DNA from: Cuniculiplasma sp052315415
Lineage (GTDB): Archaea; Thermoplasmatota; Thermoplasmata; Thermoplasmatales; Thermoplasmataceae
Assembly: GCA_052315415.1 (NCBI GenBank)
Contig: JBLSDH010000015.1
Location: 1-34,974 of the forward strand
Length of the DNA stretch: 34,974 nucleotides
Direction: 5' to 3'
Numbering within the stretch: position 1 is the first letter of the stretch; the number at the start of each line of letters is the position of its first letter. Of the stretch, positions 14,624 to 22,183 are shown one piece after another. Position numbers and translations under genes: made by a program. Below the pieces are notes generated by a model. That model was not told the origin of the DNA, did not search any database, and saw only the letters and a list, made by a program, of their open reading frames with translations.

Positions 14624-15838
14624 GTGAGAATTAATAAAAGTTTGTTTTGGTCTACAAGTTTGGCTTTTGCATTTTGGGGCGTTATTGCAACCATTGGTCC
14701 GCTTGCTGCGTCTGATAATATTATCAGTAACGTTTCATCATTTTGGACGGAGGTTTTTCTCCTTGCAGGACCATTGACTGTACCCTTAGGAAATTTTGTA
14801 ATGGGTATTTTTTCAGACAGATACGGAAGAAAAAGTATATTTTTCTTAACGATGTCGCTTTATTCCATTGGAATAATAGTAATAACATTTTCTTCCACAG
14901 TTTATCTACTTCTGGCTGGTCTTATTACGGCACAGTTTGGAGTAGGCGGGGAGGAGCCATCATCACTTTCACTTATTGCTGAAGATAGTAACGCAACAGA
15001 TCGTCCTTTTTATCTTACTATAATAACAAACATGAGTAATATTAGTAGTGCAGTGGTTGCCGCAATCTTTCTCTTTCCTGTTTCAACTGAAATACAGAGG
15101 TTAATACTATTAGCAATCTCATTATCCATAATATTTACACTTGCAGTGGCAAGACTTTCATTACCAGAATCTTACAGATGGTATAAGGTGAAAGGGAATG
15201 AAAATAAGGCAATGGAAGAGAAAAATATACTTAACATTACGGATGAGGGAATAAAAGTGAATAATAAGCCTTCCATCTTACCATCAATTATTTTATTGGG
15301 AATGATGGGTATATCACAATATATCACTTTTGGCCTTCTTGCATACAACATAGGGCCCATTGAATTTCCTAAAATTTCAAGCATTCTAATATTTGTTGCC
15401 TTAACTGGTTCATCTGTGGCAGGTTTTGTAGCAGCCTACCTTGTTAAGGGTCCAAGAAAATCATACACATTTTACTCATATCTATCAGGTCTGATTACAA
15501 TACTTATAATAATGGCTGTATTACCTTATATTTCTAACCTTTACATATTTCTACCATTGCTTTTTTCAAACATGTTCTGCAGTGAATTCGCCTGGGCCTC
15601 AAGAGTGGTACTTGAACCAGAACTTTTCAGTACCGGTGTTAGAAGCACAATGATCGGCGTTGTAAGATTATTTCCAATGATAGTATATGCCATAACTATA
15701 GTAATCAGCTTAAATTTATCAGTGGAGGGTTTCATCATTGAAAATGTCATATTATGGGCACTTGGGGTGTTTGCAGCTATCCTTTATTTCATAATACTTC
15801 CTGAAACCAAAGGTATTGATATTTCTTACACTGATTAA
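14624..15838 (+). CDS. MFS transporter under TPP riboswitch control, putative thiamine (or precursor) importer
   Basis: A 404-residue transporter with 12 predicted helices. The loop 2-3 motif is visible as GNFVMGIFSDRYGRKSIFFL, and helix 4-5 has QFGVGGEEPSSLSLIAED. The central cytoplasmic loop is about 40 residues and charged. The PESYRWYKVKGNE segment before it is typical of the sugar-porter-like MFS branch. The GTG start is set by the GGAGG at 14610-14614. Comparative genomics in Thermoplasma links such riboswitch-controlled MFS proteins to thiamine uptake (the ThiT1/ThiT2 type). Substrate is inferred from regulation only. It is monocistronic, with the glycosyltransferase gene following after 23 bases under a separate A/T-rich promoter-like stretch. 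Confidence 0.85.
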   Translation: MRINKSLFWSTSLAFAFWGVIATIGPLAASDNIISNVSSFWTEVFLLAGPLTVPLGNFVMGIFSDRYGRKSIFFLTMSLYSIGIIVITFSSTVYLLLAGLITAQFGVGGEEPSSLSLIAEDSNATDRPFYLTIITNMSNISSAVVAAIFLFPVSTEIQRLILLAISLSIIFTLAVARLSLPESYRWYKVKGNENKAMEEKNILNITDEGIKVNNKPSILPSIILLGMMGISQYITFGLLAYNIGPIEFPKISSILIFVALTGSSVAGFVAAYLVKGPRKSYTFYSYLSGLITILIIMAVLPYISNLYIFLPLLFSNMFCSEFAWASRVVLEPELFSTGVRSTMIGVVRLFPMIVYAITIVISLNLSVEGFIIENVILWALGVFAAILYFIILPETKGIDISYTD

Positions 15839-15861
15839 AAATATTTTTATATTTATCATCT

Positions 15862-16665
15862 ATGAATCGAGAAATGATAAGTTTCGTTGTAACAACATAC
15901 AGAACAGGTAAAACACTTAAAAAATTTTTTTCCGCATTCGATTCATTAAATGAAAAAAATTATGAGATAATTCTTGTAGATAATATGTCTGACGATGAAA
16001 CGGTTTCCGTTCTTGAAGAAATTAAGGTTAAATTTGGTGACAAATTAAAAATTATAAGAGAAAAATGTAACAGGGGGGAAGGAAGACAAATAGGACTAAT
16101 TAATTCCAATGGAGAGTTCATTTTCCAGTTAGATGCTGATCTCTATTATAGAGGTCTTAACAGTCTGGTGGAAAAAATTTTATCAATGAATACAGAAAAA
16201 CTTATACGAATACTTGGAAAGGAACCATCATTTAATATGACATGCGGTTCTAGGAAGACATGGCAATTTCTCGAGGGTTATCCTCCTTTGAATTATTTAG
16301 AGGATCTCTATGTTTGGAGACTTGCAGAAATGCTAAACATGTTTGAGGAGATCAAAATTACAGGTGATGAAATTGAACAGATTGATATGGGAATAGAAAA
16401 AAAAGAACAGCACAGTGAACTAAGATATTCAAAAAATAAGAAGGAGCTTTGGAATAGAAGAATTGATAATGCGTCACACATTCTTTTTTCATCTGGTTAT
16501 GGTTTTAGATTATACAGAAAAATTTTTTTTGAACCAAAATTTTCAGTTTTGCCATATTCATTATACTTGTACATAAGAGGGACTTTGAGAAAGAGACATA
16601 TAAAATATGAAACCGTAGAACAAAGATATGAAAGACTTAAAAATCTTTTTACTGACAAACAATGA
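15862..16665 (+). CDS. Family 2 glycosyltransferase
   Basis: A 267-residue GT-A fold enzyme. The N-terminus reads ISFVVTTYRTGKTLKKFFSA, then YEIILVDNMSDDETVSVLEE and CNRGEGRQIGLINSNGEFIF, ending in the metal-binding FQLDADLYYRGL (DxD motif as DAD). The second half is less conserved and there is no membrane anchor, so the enzyme is probably soluble or peripheral at the membrane. It would transfer a sugar from a nucleotide donor, probably in surface glycan or lipid-linked glycan assembly. A TTTTTATATTT element lies about 15-20 bases before the ATG. Confidence 0.85.
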   Translation: MNREMISFVVTTYRTGKTLKKFFSAFDSLNEKNYEIILVDNMSDDETVSVLEEIKVKFGDKLKIIREKCNRGEGRQIGLINSNGEFIFQLDADLYYRGLNSLVEKILSMNTEKLIRILGKEPSFNMTCGSRKTWQFLEGYPPLNYLEDLYVWRLAEMLNMFEEIKITGDEIEQIDMGIEKKEQHSELRYSKNKKELWNRRIDNASHILFSSGYGFRLYRKIFFEPKFSVLPYSLYLYIRGTLRKRHIKYETVEQRYERLKNLFTDKQ

Positions 16666-16741
16666 ATTTTTAAAGTGTGGAGTTAATAATTTAAATTCAC
16701 CATTTAATAAAATTTTATTTTCATAATCATTATACAATATC

Positions 16742-17899
16742 ATGGACAGAATAATTGATCTTCTTGACAAATATGAGAGATACAGAAGAAATGTAATTAA
16801 TCTTCAGGCATCTGAAAATTACCTTTGCCCTCATGCAAGACTTGCATTGGGCTCGGACTTAGGAAGCCGATATTCCCACGTAATGAATAATGGAATAAAT
16901 GCATATGGTGGAACAGATCTCATAGAGGAAATAAAAACTAAAACTGAAAACTCAATAAAAGCTCTTTACTCTGCAAGATTTGCTGAGATAAGGCCACCGG
17001 GTGCCCATATAGCTGCTGAAATGGCCATTCTCTCAACTGTTAAAACAAATGGTAAAATAATGGCCATAGATGAGAAAGATGGAGGCTACACAGGTTACTC
17101 TGATGAATACCTTGGAAACATGCTTTCATATAAATATTCTTCAATACCATATGACAATAATATTCAGGAGATTGATTATGAAGCTCTGGAAAGAAAGGCA
17201 GCCGGGGAGCGTCCAGATGCAATCATTCTCGGGCAGTCATTTTTTGTAAAACCATACGATCTTAAGAGAATTAAGGAAATATGTGATAAATCAGGTTCAT
17301 TCCTTATTTATGACGGGTCACATGTTATGGGTCTAATTGCGGGTAAAAAATTTCAACCTGATGCCATAAAATACAGTGACATTCTCTTTGGGTCAACACA
17401 CAAATCATTATTCGGTCCACAAGGAGGTATTGTTCTGACGCAGAACGAAGAACTTTTCAAGAAAATAGAGGAAAATACTGTGTGGAAAACCTTTGATAAT
17501 TATCATCCAAACAGGATTGCTGCACTTGGAGTTGTAGCTGAAGATTTTCTGGAATTTGGAGAAACTTACGCAAAAAATGTTATCCAGAATTCAAAAAATC
17601 TTGCGTATAATCTGGAGCAATACGGTATAGAGATTAAATGCGGTCCATGGTATTCTGAGTCACATCAGATAATAATGAAAGATAGAAAAGCAAATTTCAT
17701 TGAAATATCAAAGATTCTTGAAAAAAATAACATAATAGTGGATCGTGAAGGGAGGATAGGAACTTCTGAAATAACAAGATTGGGTCTCAGCGATATGGAT
17801 GGTTTAGCCTCAGTAATCGCTGATTCAATAAAAGGAAAGGATACAAGAAGTAAAGTGGCAGAGATATTAAAAAATACTGGAGTTAAATACTGTAGGTGA
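16742..17899 (+). CDS. Serine hydroxymethyltransferase-like PLP enzyme (divergent)
   Basis: A 385-residue fold-type I PLP enzyme of the SHMT family. Matches include NLQASENYLCPHARLALGSD, GINAYGGTDLIEEIK, FLIYDGSHVMGLIAGKKF (PLP-ring Asp and His region) and the lysine loop FGSTHKSLFGPQGG. Several positions differ from standard GlyA: PPGAHIAAEMAI stands where GlyA has PHSGSQANxAV, and the pterin-site region is unlike canonical enzymes. It is also shorter than usual (about 420). It may be the organism's serine/glycine hydroxymethyltransferase adapted to an archaeal pterin, or act on a related amino acid. It is followed after 4 bases by the CBS gene, so they are co-transcribed. Confidence 0.75.
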   Translation: MDRIIDLLDKYERYRRNVINLQASENYLCPHARLALGSDLGSRYSHVMNNGINAYGGTDLIEEIKTKTENSIKALYSARFAEIRPPGAHIAAEMAILSTVKTNGKIMAIDEKDGGYTGYSDEYLGNMLSYKYSSIPYDNNIQEIDYEALERKAAGERPDAIILGQSFFVKPYDLKRIKEICDKSGSFLIYDGSHVMGLIAGKKFQPDAIKYSDILFGSTHKSLFGPQGGIVLTQNEELFKKIEENTVWKTFDNYHPNRIAALGVVAEDFLEFGETYAKNVIQNSKNLAYNLEQYGIEIKCGPWYSESHQIIMKDRKANFIEISKILEKNNIIVDREGRIGTSEITRLGLSDMDGLASVIADSIKGKDTRSKVAEILKNTGVKYCR

Positions 17900-17903
17900 T
17901 AAT

Positions 17904-19001
17904 ATGAAGACAGTCAGAGATATAATGACATATGAGCCAAAGGTGATAAGTGAGGATGAGACTGTAATTAAGGCATTGAATGTTATGAGGGATCACAATA
18001 TATCTCAGCTCCCGGTGCTTTCTGGTAAATCATACATAGGAATGATAAGTTACAGAGATCTTGCAGGAAGAAAGAGTATACATTTCAATTCCAAGATAAG
18101 ACATTTCATATCAAGTTCACCTGTCCTAAAACCTGATGATGACATTAACAAGGCCCTTGATCTTCTTAAAAAGAGTGCCATGGGTGCATTGGCTGTGGTT
18201 GATGGAAACAAGCTTCTTGGAGTTGTTTCAAGGACAGATATAATAAAAAATATATCTGAATTTCCAGAAGTAAATCTTTACAGTGCCCAGGATATTATGG
18301 ATGAGCCCCTTTCAGTTCATGAGGATCAGGATATATCACTTGCAATTGAAAAGATGAGAGAAAAGGGTCTTGATATAGTAGCTGTGATTGATAAGGATGA
18401 AAAAATTTCGGGAATTTTGAAAATGAAAGAAGTTCTTGATTATGAACTTAAAACAAGGGAAAAACAGAATTCCATGGAGATGTCAGGAAACAAAGAAAAG
18501 GCAGATATAATAGTAAAATCTGTAATGTCAAATCCCCATTTTGTATACGAGGAGGATAAGGTAATTACAGGGTGTGAGTCCATAGTTAAAGAAAAAGTTC
18601 ACAGCATTCCTGTGGTGAACAAAGGAATGAAGGTTACGGGTATGCTTACCATAAACAATGTACTTGATGTCATAGGTAATGAAGGTGAGGAAAAGGGGAT
18701 AATGGTCAATATTTCAGGCCTTAGCCAGAATGACAAGGACCTTTATCTTACTACATACAGTATGTGTGAGAAGTTTTTTAACAGGCTTGAAAAAATAGTT
18801 AATTTAAAAGGCGGATCTTTTCAGATACATGTTGCAAAGCACAAGGAAAACGAGGGGAAAATCAAGTATTCTGTAAGAACAAGACTTCTTGGGAGAAAAC
18901 TCAATATGACTGTTGACAGTTACGGCTGGAATTATGCAAGAACGCTATCAGATATATTTGATATTTACGAAACAAGGATCAAAAAAGAATTTTCAAAATA
19001 A
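17904..19001 (+). CDS. Four-CBS-domain protein with hibernation-factor-like C-terminal domain
   Basis: The 365-residue protein carries four CBS motifs (about residues 5-57, 62-118, 125-182, 200-258), with VRDIMTYEPKVISEDETV, AQDIMDEPLSVHEDQDIS and VKSVMSNPHFVYEEDKV as their starts. The last 100 residues (GIMVNISGLSQNDKDLYL to IYETRIKKEFSK) read as beta-alpha-beta-beta-beta-alpha, the layout of the HPF/RaiA ribosome-hibernation fold. CBS pairs bind adenine nucleotides, so the protein may sense energy state. A Pyrococcus four-CBS protein is reported to dimerise 30S subunits (aRDF); this could be a relative, which I infer from architecture only. It shares an operon with the SHMT-like gene. Confidence 0.8.
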   Translation: MKTVRDIMTYEPKVISEDETVIKALNVMRDHNISQLPVLSGKSYIGMISYRDLAGRKSIHFNSKIRHFISSSPVLKPDDDINKALDLLKKSAMGALAVVDGNKLLGVVSRTDIIKNISEFPEVNLYSAQDIMDEPLSVHEDQDISLAIEKMREKGLDIVAVIDKDEKISGILKMKEVLDYELKTREKQNSMEMSGNKEKADIIVKSVMSNPHFVYEEDKVITGCESIVKEKVHSIPVVNKGMKVTGMLTINNVLDVIGNEGEEKGIMVNISGLSQNDKDLYLTTYSMCEKFFNRLEKIVNLKGGSFQIHVAKHKENEGKIKYSVRTRLLGRKLNMTVDSYGWNYARTLSDIFDIYETRIKKEFSK

Positions 19002-19011
19002 AAATTAAAAA

Positions 19012-19096
19012 TGCAGAGGGCCGGATTCGAACCGGCGAATCCCTACGGAAGCAGATCTTGAGTCTGCCGCCTTTAACCTGTCTCGGCAACCTCTGC
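19012..19096 (-). tRNA. tRNA-Leu (CAA)
   Basis: Minus-strand class II tRNA: acceptor GCAGAGG/CCTCTGC, D stem GCC/GGC, anticodon stem GCAGA/TCTGC with loop CTCAAGA (anticodon CAA), a long variable arm (TTCCGTAGGGATT), and T arm GCCGG-TTCGAAT-CCGGC. Discriminator A, no CCA, no intron. A TATA-like TTTATTTATT lies about 25 bases before the 5' end. Confidence 0.95.
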
Positions 19097-19147
19097 TTCC
19101 TTAATCCATATTGAAAACAATAAATAAATTTTTCAATATATACCATT

Positions 19148-19360
19148 ATGAAAATCAGAGTGGAATTGAATGAGATTAAATACGAGGATGCCAAGAAAAT
19201 AATGCAAATGTTGACTCCTGAAAATGAAAATTTCCTCACTGAATTGTCTAACGAAGGATTAATCATAGAAGGAGATATTGAAAAATTTACTTCAATTTAC
19301 AATGTTATTGATGAATTTTTAAAAATAATAGATATTTATGAAAAAATTTCAGAAATCTAA
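19148..19360 (+). CDS. Pcc1-like small protein (probable KEOPS complex subunit)
   Basis: A 70-residue protein whose predicted order is strand (KIRVELNE), helix (YEDAKKIMQMLTPENENF), strand, strand (GLIIEGDIE) and helix (SIYNVIDEFLKIIDIYEKI). This is the layout of archaeal Pcc1, the dimerising KEOPS subunit needed for the tRNA t6A modification; 'LxPEN' after helix 1 and 'S..N.IDEFL' in helix 2 agree with the family. The sequence is short and divergent, so it could be another small alpha/beta protein. It converges on the TFB gene with 5 bases between stops. Confidence 0.6.
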   Translation: MKIRVELNEIKYEDAKKIMQMLTPENENFLTELSNEGLIIEGDIEKFTSIYNVIDEFLKIIDIYEKISEI

Positions 19361-19365
19361 TAAAA

Positions 19366-20301
19366 TTATTCCTGAACATCCAGATTCAGTTTTTCAGTCA
19401 GTTCCTTGTATCTGTTCCTGATAGTTACCTCAGTTACACCGGCAACCTCAGCAACTGATCTCTGTGTCCTTTTCTCACCAGTGATTATTGAACCTATGTA
19501 AATTGCTGCTGCTGCAACTCCTGTTGGTCCTTTTCCAGATGTTAGATCATGATCCTGGGCAAGTTTTATTATCTCTGCCGCCCTTTTTCTTGTTTCCATT
19601 GATAATTTTAGTTTGCTGCAGAATCTGTTAAGATAGTCTTCCGGCTTTGAGGGAAGTATATTCAACTGAAGATATCTGCTCATTATTCTGAATGTTCTAC
19701 CTATCTCTTTTTTCTTAACCCTTGTTATTGAGGCGATCTCATCCAGTGTTCTTGGCACATTTGTTAGTCTGCAAGCTGCATACAAAGAACCTGCCACAAC
19801 ACCTTCTATGCTCCTTCCTCTAATCATGTTTTGCTTAACTGCCTTTCTGTAGATAACAGCCGCAGTCTCTCTAACGTCATTTGGTATACTTAAATTTGAG
19901 GCCATTCTTTCCATTTCCTGAAGTGCTTGTGATAAATTTCTCTCAGCAGCATTTGAAACCTTAATTCTTTTCTGCCACTTTCTAAGTCTGTATAGCTGTG
20001 CCCTGTTCCTGGTAGGTATTGATTTTCCATAGGAATCCTTATTTTTCCATGAAATATCTGTGGATAGTCCTTTGTCATGTATTGTGAATGTCATTGGTGA
20101 ACCTGCTCTTGCCCTTGACTCATTCTGTTCACTGTCGAAGGCACGCCACTCAGGGCCCTGATCTATGTAACTTTCGTCAATAACAATACCGCATTTATTA
20201 CAGACCAGCTCCCCTCTCTCGTAATCCCTTGACATATCAGTTGAACCGCATTCAGGACATCTCTCTATCTGTTCAATTTTTTTCTTCCCATCTTCTACCA
20301 T
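19366..20301 (-). CDS. tfb: Transcription initiation factor IIB
   Basis: This archaeal TFB has an N-terminal zinc ribbon (CPECG...CNKCG), the B-reader/linker with GPEWRAFDSEQNESRARAGS, and two cyclin-like repeats (from about residues 120 and 215), the second containing the DNA-contacting RTQRSVAEVAGVTEVTIRNR helix-turn-helix that recognises BRE. TFB recruits RNA polymerase to TBP-bound promoters. The ATG at 20301 has a GAGGGTGG-like ribosome site just before it; a GTG at 20316, overlapping the gar1 stop (GTGA), would add five residues and is the alternative. It is the second gene of a gar1-tfb operon, an arrangement common in euryarchaea. Confidence 0.95.
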   Translation of the reverse strand: MVEDGKKKIEQIERCPECGSTDMSRDYERGELVCNKCGIVIDESYIDQGPEWRAFDSEQNESRARAGSPMTFTIHDKGLSTDISWKNKDSYGKSIPTRNRAQLYRLRKWQKRIKVSNAAERNLSQALQEMERMASNLSIPNDVRETAAVIYRKAVKQNMIRGRSIEGVVAGSLYAACRLTNVPRTLDEIASITRVKKKEIGRTFRIMSRYLQLNILPSKPEDYLNRFCSKLKLSMETRKRAAEIIKLAQDHDLTSGKGPTGVAAAAIYIGSIITGEKRTQRSVAEVAGVTEVTIRNRYKELTEKLNLDVQE

Positions 20302-20312
20302 TAAAACCACCC

Positions 20313-20516
20313 TCACAAGAAAATCTCATCTGTTTCAATATCAGAATTTAATACAACAATGCCGTGTGGATTTTCCCATCTGCCAAGAATCCTTACTATT
20401 TTACCTATTTTCTTTCCACTTTTATCGTATACATTTTTATTCATCAGTTCCATGGAAACATCAGATACCAATAGTTCCCTATCCAATCGATGTATGATAG
20501 GGAGAGATTTTCTCAT
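20313..20516 (-). CDS. gar1: H/ACA RNP protein Gar1-like
   Basis: A 67-residue protein with a small beta-barrel pattern, VYDKSGKKIGKIVRILGRWE followed by NPHGIVVL, matching archaeal Gar1 (usual form 'VxD..G..VGxVxDIFGPv..PYv'). Gar1 binds Cbf5 in H/ACA ribonucleoproteins that guide pseudouridylation. The FGPV position is changed to LGRW, so the protein is divergent; the position directly before tfb, as in many euryarchaea, supports the call. An ATATATATA element (20532-20545) lies about 23 bases before the ATG, so this is the leaderless first gene of the operon. Confidence 0.75.
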   Translation of the reverse strand: MRKSLPIIHRLDRELLVSDVSMELMNKNVYDKSGKKIGKIVRILGRWENPHGIVVLNSDIETDEIFL

Positions 20517-20712
20517 ATATAGTTATTTTATGCATATATATATACTTTTCGAAAAACTATTAATTTTTTTGGTCATTTTTTTACATATATTTATATGGAA
20601 AGTTTAACCACTTTCTTTTAAAATCAAGGTATTTTTAATTGTAAACATAATTTTTTATAATCAGATATTAAAAAATAATAAAAATAATTAAGAATGTTTC
20701 CAATGCTTTAAC

Positions 20713-21087
20713 ATGGTAAAAGGACTTGAAATTTCATTTCAGCTTAATGAAAACCCTGATGATGAAAGACTTGTTCTAGCTCTTGCGAATCTCACTGGAA
20801 ATCATTTCAAAGAAGAATTTGATATAAGATGGAAAATATTTCATGTCACACTTGAAAACAAGAAATTTTATAAAGTACTTTTTACAGGGAAGAAAATCAA
20901 TTATTTACACAAAGGGTTGGAAAAAAGCATAAGAGAATATTTTGATGAACTCGCACAAAATTCAAGGAAATATATTCTCGAAATGTATGAAAATCTTTCT
21001 AAAAAAGGAGATTTTCAAAAGGAAAATATAGAAGAATTAAAAGAGGAATATGATCTCTGGCAGGATAAACTTTGGAATTATATCTAA
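20713..21087 (+). CDS. Hypothetical soluble protein, 124 residues
   Basis: A compact charged protein. Strand-like segments (GLEISFQLNEN, WKIFHVTLENKKFYKVLFTG) are followed by two long helices rich in Glu and Lys (HKGLEKSIREYFDELAQNSR and the last 40 residues). There is no signal peptide, membrane segment or cysteine cluster. I do not recognise the family; codon use is like the neighbours, and position between the gar1 promoter and a tRNA gives no hint. It is probably a lineage-restricted gene. Confidence 0.65.
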   Translation: MVKGLEISFQLNENPDDERLVLALANLTGNHFKEEFDIRWKIFHVTLENKKFYKVLFTGKKINYLHKGLEKSIREYFDELAQNSRKYILEMYENLSKKGDFQKENIEELKEEYDLWQDKLWNYI

Positions 21088-21116
21088 TCTAAATATGGAA
21101 TTTGCAGAAAATTTCA

Positions 21117-21201
21117 TGCGCAGGGCCGGATTTGAACCGGCGAACCCCTGCGGGAATGGACCCTGAATCCATCGCCTTTAACCTAGCTCGACAACCTGCG
21201 C
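21117..21201 (-). tRNA. tRNA-Leu (CAG)
   Basis: Minus-strand class II tRNA: acceptor GCGCAGG/CCTGCGC, anticodon stem ATGGA/TCCAT with loop TTCAGGG (anticodon CAG), long variable arm, T arm GCCGG-TTCAAAT-CCGGC, discriminator A, no CCA and no intron. Its 5' 19 bases overlap the end of the AGT-endonuclease V gene on the same strand. Confidence 0.95.
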
Positions 21202-22100
21202 TTTTTGAATTCTCCTGCATAATTGTGTGCTAATTTAAGAATTTTTGGATAAGTCATACCGTATTCTTTTATTATGATAGAATAGGCTTCTTTGAATGGT
21301 ACACCGTATCCTTCGCTTAATATGTATTTATCATTGATTATCTTTAATTTTTCATTAATTGAGGAATACACTCCAGAAGGCAAACTCATCCTTGATTTTG
21401 CCACTCCTACCGTTGCTACTTTGTACATATATCCAGAAAGGGATGCTATGCCTGCTCTTCTTGGATGAAGTATTCCATTTCCATCCACTAGAAGTAATCC
21501 ATTAAAGTTTTTTGAAAGTTTTTCAATATATTTTCCCTCCCTGAAAAAAAGATAACCAGGTATATACGGAAAATTATTTTCTAAAAAAAGATATTGAACA
21601 CTTATTTTTCCTTTTTCAGATATAACAAAGGCAGCATAACCATTATCATCTTTATCATATGAAACATCAATTGCACCCAACAGATTTTCCTCATAATTGA
21701 AATTTTGAGCACACTCTGCCATTTTTTTTGAAATATCCATTTGAAAATTAAGTAATGGTAAAAGTAAATTTTCTGCTTTGAAATCTTTGAAGATTAATTG
21801 TTCAAAATTCTGCACTCTGCCTTCCTTTACATTTATACCGTCATTTTTCAATCTTCTTATTTTTTCATTAATACCTAATGGATTGGTATAACCACCAATA
21901 CCTCCATCACTCTTGATTACCTTGTAACATGGGTATATGTCCGGTTCTTTATTCCTTGAAAGAATGAAACCCACGGCTCTTGATGCCTTTATGTCACCTA
22001 GAGCTCTGGCTATATCACCATAGGTTGTGATCTTCCCCTCTGGAATCTGCAATAGCATATTGTAAACAGCCTTGTAAAGGTCTGGTAATTTCAGATCCAT
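21183..22100 (-). CDS. O6-alkylguanine-DNA alkyltransferase / endonuclease V fusion
   Basis: A 305-residue fusion. Residues 1-95 are the DNA-binding/catalytic domain of an alkyltransferase: GKITTYGDIARALGDIKASR with the recognition helix, then the acceptor-cysteine motif YPCYKVIKSDGGIGGY (PCYKV in place of the usual PCHRV). Residues 105-295 are endonuclease V: AIDVSYDKDDNGYAAFVI (metal Asp), YIPGYLFFREG, LLLVDGNGILHPRRAGIASL and VGVAKSRMS. The first repairs alkylated guanine, the second cuts near deaminated bases such as inosine. A fusion of this kind has been characterised in Ferroplasma acidarmanus. The stop codon lies inside the tRNA-Leu gene downstream. Confidence 0.93.
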   Translation of the reverse strand: MDLKLPDLYKAVYNMLLQIPEGKITTYGDIARALGDIKASRAVGFILSRNKEPDIYPCYKVIKSDGGIGGYTNPLGINEKIRRLKNDGINVKEGRVQNFEQLIFKDFKAENLLLPLLNFQMDISKKMAECAQNFNYEENLLGAIDVSYDKDDNGYAAFVISEKGKISVQYLFLENNFPYIPGYLFFREGKYIEKLSKNFNGLLLVDGNGILHPRRAGIASLSGYMYKVATVGVAKSRMSLPSGVYSSINEKLKIINDKYILSEGYGVPFKEAYSIIIKEYGMTYPKILKLAHNYAGEFKKRRLSS

Positions 22101-22183
22101 AATTTATATAATAAAGCAATCTATTTAAATTAACTCAATTATTAAGTAATAAATTATTAATATTCACAACTAATTAACCCTCA

